Assembly: GCA_050178135.1 (NCBI GenBank)
Contig: JBFXGJ010000009.1
Span: forward strand, 1-64,000
Direction: 5' to 3'
DNA from: UBA288 sp050178135
GTDB lineage: Archaea; Halobacteriota; Methanomicrobia; Methanomicrobiales; Methanospirillaceae
Length of the DNA stretch: 64,000 bases
Positions 61,245 through 64,000 of the stretch are shown piece after piece (the stretch's first letter is position 1; each line of letters starts with the position of its first letter). The position numbers and the translations under genes were made by a program. Below the pieces are notes generated by a model, which made no database searches, had not been told where the DNA came from, and saw only the letters and a list, made by a program, of their open reading frames with translations.

Positions 61245-63199
61245 AGGTGATCGGGGTCGACGTGATCAGGGGATCCGTCAGATCGCGGTCCCGACGTCCC
61301 ACGTACGCCTTCGTCATCCTGGCCGACGGGGAGATCGTGGAGGAGACGGAGGTCACTCGCTTCCGGCTCCTGCGCCGCCTCGCCGAGGAACGGCCTGAGG
61401 TCCTCGCCGTCGACTCTCTCCAGGAGCTGGCAACCGATCAGCACGAGCTCTACGAATTTCTCCAGTCGATGCCCCACGGCACCAGGCTCGTCCAGGTGAC
61501 CGGCGGCGAACGGCTGGAGAGCCTCGCCCAGGTGGCAGGACGGTATAACATCCGCTTCAATCGGCTCTCTCCCTACGACGAGGCACGAACCATCGCCAGG
61601 GTTGCGGCACTCGGGAGCGGGTCAGAGGTGATCGCCTTCGAGAATGCCTCCACGATCACAGTCAGCCGGAACCGCTCACCCGGGCGCGGAGGCTGGTCGC
61701 AGAACCGGTACGTCCGCAAGATCCATGGCGCGGTCCTTCGAAAAGCCCGCGAGATAGAGGCCGAACTGGTCGCGTCCGGTGTTCGGTACACCAAGCAGGA
61801 GACCCGCGCCTTCGGCGGAACGAGCCGGGTTGTCTTCGAGGTTCCGATGCCGCGCGACCAGGTGCCGGTCTCAGGATACCACGGGGCCGATGTCCAGGTC
61901 CGTGTCTTCGGGAAGAGGCTCGAGAGGATCCGTTTTGTCCCGCAAAAGGCGCGCCCCCGCCACCTGATCGTCGGGATCGACCCCGGGACGACCACCGCGT
62001 ACGCCGCGCTCGACCTGGAGGGAAACCTGCTCGCGCTCAGGTCGAGCCGGCAGCTGACGATGGCGGACCTGATCGAGGAGTTGACCCGTGTCGGCCGACC
62101 GCTCGTGATCGCCTCCGATGTCCGGGAGATGCCGTTCTCGGTCGAGAAGATTCGGCGTTCCTTCTCAGCCATCGCGTTTTCCCCGAAGTCAGACATCAGC
62201 GTCGAGGCCAAGCTGGATGCGGCACGGCCCTTCGCTTACACCAACGACCACGAGCGAGACGCCCTCACGGCAGCGCTGGAGGCCTACCGGCACTACGCCA
62301 ACCGGTTCCAATCCCTGATACGACGCGTGCCCGACGGGGTCGACCTCGACCTTGTTCGCGCCGGCATCGTGCGTGGGCTCTCCCTGGAGCAGGTGATGGA
62401 GGGGCTGCGAACTCGAGCCGCTGCGCCTGCCCCCGTTCCGACAACACCCCAGGAGACGGTCGTCGACGAGAAAGACGAGCGATGCCGCCGGCTCGAGGGG
62501 CAGGTCAAGCACCTCCGAATCCTCGTCCAGGAGTTCCAGGACGAGAGCGCGAGAAAGGACCGCGAGATTGCCCGGCTCGAGACGCGGATAAAGAGATTCA
62601 GAGCCCGCTCGGCGGCCCGGGCCCTGGAGTCGGCCGAGATCGCGACGCGCAACGCGGAGATCGAGAGCCTCCGGAGTCGGCTCCGCCGGGAGGAGAAGAA
62701 CGTCCGCCGCCTCAACCGCCGGATCGCCCAGCTCCGGCGGTTCGAAGAGTCCCGCCTCGACCCGGGCGGCGTGCCGTTCAAGGTTCTGGACTCGTTTACG
62801 CGCGATGCGGTCCGGCGACTCTTCGAAACCCTTGGGATCCAGGCCGGCGACCTCCTCTATGTCACCAAGACCGACGGGTGGGGCCGGACATCGATTCGTG
62901 ACCTCGCCGACCTGCAGGTGCGGGGATTGATCCTGAACGCGCCGGCCCTCGATACCGTTGACCTCCAGCTCGTCCAACTCTGTCGTGAGTACGACCTTAC
63001 GCTCGTGGCTGGCGAAACGGTCGAGGTCCAGGTCAGGGGACCGGTCGGCCGGGTTGAACCCGAGCGGCTGGCAGAGGCTGAACGCGCCTGGGAAGCGGGC
63101 CAGGAGGCCTACCGTCGCCAGGAGCAGGAGGCGATGCTCGAAGGCGTCCTCCGCGAGTACCAGACCGAACGCGGCAAGGAGGTGCGGCGCGGTGGATGA
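61241..63199 (+). CDS. DUF460 (COG2433) RNase H-like domain protein with coiled coil
   Basis: This 652-residue protein has two RNase H-like segments: an N-terminal degenerate one (VIGVDVIRG, VLAVDS) and a central one (IVGIDPGTTTAYAALDLEG, about residue 247; VIASDVRE, about 292; NDHERDALTAALEAY, about 340) with three acidic positions like RuvC-fold nucleases. A long charged coiled coil (about 405-510) and a C-terminal domain follow. No enzymatic activity has been assigned. The ATGA overlap with RIO2 makes rRNA maturation a reasonable guess. Confidence 0.88.
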   Translation: MKVIGVDVIRGSVRSRSRRPTYAFVILADGEIVEETEVTRFRLLRRLAEERPEVLAVDSLQELATDQHELYEFLQSMPHGTRLVQVTGGERLESLAQVAGRYNIRFNRLSPYDEARTIARVAALGSGSEVIAFENASTITVSRNRSPGRGGWSQNRYVRKIHGAVLRKAREIEAELVASGVRYTKQETRAFGGTSRVVFEVPMPRDQVPVSGYHGADVQVRVFGKRLERIRFVPQKARPRHLIVGIDPGTTTAYAALDLEGNLLALRSSRQLTMADLIEELTRVGRPLVIASDVREMPFSVEKIRRSFSAIAFSPKSDISVEAKLDAARPFAYTNDHERDALTAALEAYRHYANRFQSLIRRVPDGVDLDLVRAGIVRGLSLEQVMEGLRTRAAAPAPVPTTPQETVVDEKDERCRRLEGQVKHLRILVQEFQDESARKDREIARLETRIKRFRARSAARALESAEIATRNAEIESLRSRLRREEKNVRRLNRRIAQLRRFEESRLDPGGVPFKVLDSFTRDAVRRLFETLGIQAGDLLYVTKTDGWGRTSIRDLADLQVRGLILNAPALDTVDLQLVQLCREYDLTLVAGETVEVQVRGPVGRVEPERLAEAERAWEAGQEAYRRQEQEAMLEGVLREYQTERGKEVRRGG

Positions 63200-64000
63200 C
63201 CGGGGCCTCCTTGCTTCGGTCTCTTCGGTGATCGGGAACACGGACATCCGGGACGACTGCGCCGTGATACCCCTCGGAGACCGGTGCCTTGTGCTCACGA
63301 CGGATATGCTCCACACAACAACCGACTTCCCGGAGGACATGACCGATTGGCAGCGGGGGTGGATGGCAGCGGCGGTGACCCTCTCGGACATCGCATCGAT
63401 GGGGGCGGAGCCGCTCGCCCTCCTCCTCGCCGTCGGGCTCGACGATCCGGAGCGGCTCGAGGCGATCACGCGCGGAGCGAGCGACTGCTGCCGATGTCAC
63501 GGAGGAAGGCTCGTCGGTGGAGACATCGACCGCCACGACGAGTTGACCCTGGTCTCGACCGCCCTGGGAGAGGTCGAGCCGGCGTTCCTGGTCCGGAGAT
63601 GCGGGGCCCATCCCGGGGACCTCGTCTGTGTCACCGGGACCCCGGGGAGAGCAATGGCCGGCCTCGACGGGTGGAGCGGTCACCGCCGTGCCCTGCTCGA
63701 GCCCCAGCCCCGCGTCGCGGCGGGCAGGGCGATCGGACGGGCCGGGGCGTCAGCGATGATGGACCTCTCGGACGGACTCGCCCTCTCACTCTATGACCTC
63801 GCGGCAGTGAACCGGTGCGGGTTCCGGCTCCAACGCGAAAGACTGCCGCGTCCGGCAGGGGTCCCCGAGCCCGGCGCCACGGAGTTGGCACTCTACGGCG
63901 GCGGCGACTTCGAGCTCCTCTTCTGCATCCCGGCGGACCGGTTTCCGATCGAAGGGGTCGCCGCCACGGTGATCGGGGAGGTCACCGGGGAGGAGGGGTC
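63192..64000 (+). CDS. thiL: Thiamine-monophosphate kinase, 3' end cut by window
   Basis: The first 269 codons of ThiL, which phosphorylates thiamine phosphate to thiamine diphosphate, are present. Motifs are IRDDCAVIPLG (Mg/ATP-binding acidic loop), LTTDML, AAAVTLSDIASMGAEPLALL, MMDLSDGLALSL and YGGGDFELLF. The GTG start at 63192 overlaps the last codons of the DUF460 gene. The N-terminal segment before the acidic loop is shorter than in many homologues. The stop lies beyond the window. Confidence 0.9.
   Translation, partial: MDDRGLLASVSSVIGNTDIRDDCAVIPLGDRCLVLTTDMLHTTTDFPEDMTDWQRGWMAAAVTLSDIASMGAEPLALLLAVGLDDPERLEAITRGASDCCRCHGGRLVGGDIDRHDELTLVSTALGEVEPAFLVRRCGAHPGDLVCVTGTPGRAMAGLDGWSGHRRALLEPQPRVAAGRAIGRAGASAMMDLSDGLALSLYDLAAVNRCGFRLQRERLPRPAGVPEPGATELALYGGGDFELLFCIPADRFPIEGVAATVIGEVTGEEG

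Noticed and set aside
1..64000. CRISPR arrays, prophage genes, insertion sequences, toxin-antitoxin or restriction systems
   Set aside because: I looked for regular repeats, transposase or integrase motifs and defence-gene motifs on both strands and saw none; this is a core region.

Overview
The window looks like a core-chromosome segment of a GC-rich methanogenic euryarchaeon, most likely Methanomicrobiales of the Methanoculleus/Methanofollis type. Archaeal machinery places it in Euryarchaeota: TBP, LSm, aEF-1alpha next to S10, aPelota, ABCE1, RIO2, A-type ATPase subunits, archaeal type IV pilin and AglJ/Agl23 glycosylation proteins. The methanogen assignment rests on a Dsr-LP-type siroheme/ferredoxin protein, an NrpR-domain protein, the CobZ/CobS corrinoid branch, 2-oxoacid:ferredoxin oxidoreductase, acetyl-CoA synthetase and a cupin-type phosphoglucose isomerase. 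The genus is inference. No rRNA, tRNA, CRISPR array, prophage or intact insertion sequence was seen.

Layout. 1-5.3 kb: korA/korB (korB cut by the window edge), a VOC protein, two GT2 glycosyltransferases, DUF99 and a pilin. 5.8-10 kb: DUF457 membrane protein, LSm plus a winged-helix/Fe-S candidate TFE-beta-like factor, a beta-helix surface protein and a GNAT. 10-15.8 kb: TraB protein, YkgJ cysteine cluster, GuaAA, and a cobamide lower-ligand set (TIGR00303, CobZ, CobS), then Dsr-LP. 16-23.5 kb: tuf-rpsJ-agl23, MarC, a nitrilase, DUF457, thrC and a secreted protein. 23.7-31.4 kb: SulP transporter, a decayed flavodoxin-like pseudogene, and a ribosome-rescue island (pelota, RqcH, EMC6-like, ABCE1). 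31.7-38.9 kb: a hybrid REC-PAS histidine kinase, a helical-repeat protein, a NOG1-type GTPase, a QueG-like ferredoxin protein and FKBP. 38.9-43 kb: CYTH protein, phosphoesterase, radical SAM, two PEBP paralogues and TBP.

43-64 kb: acs, an isolated ATPase C-D pair, thiD, PrsW and a five-gene envelope operon (bactofilin-like, Yip1, COG1361 surface protein, ABC ATPase, ABC permease). These are followed by a flavin disulfide oxidoreductase, an unknown protein, an HTH-less NrpR-domain protein, cupin PGI, nadE, a K+ channel with RCK domains, a PP-loop-less TtuA-like protein, RIO2 coupled to a DUF460 RNase H-like protein, and thiL (cut by the window edge).

Genes are tightly packed. Many ATGA/TGATG overlaps point to translational coupling, and several convergent pairs overlap at their 3' ends. 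A number of monocistronic genes have a TATA-like box about 24-32 nt before the start codon and no Shine-Dalgarno, suggesting leaderless mRNAs. The most interesting items are the ribosome-rescue island, the RIO2-DUF460 pair, the catalytically stripped TtuA-like protein, the envelope ABC/COG1361/bactofilin operon, the orphan ATPase C-D pair and the LSm/winged-helix Fe-S pair.
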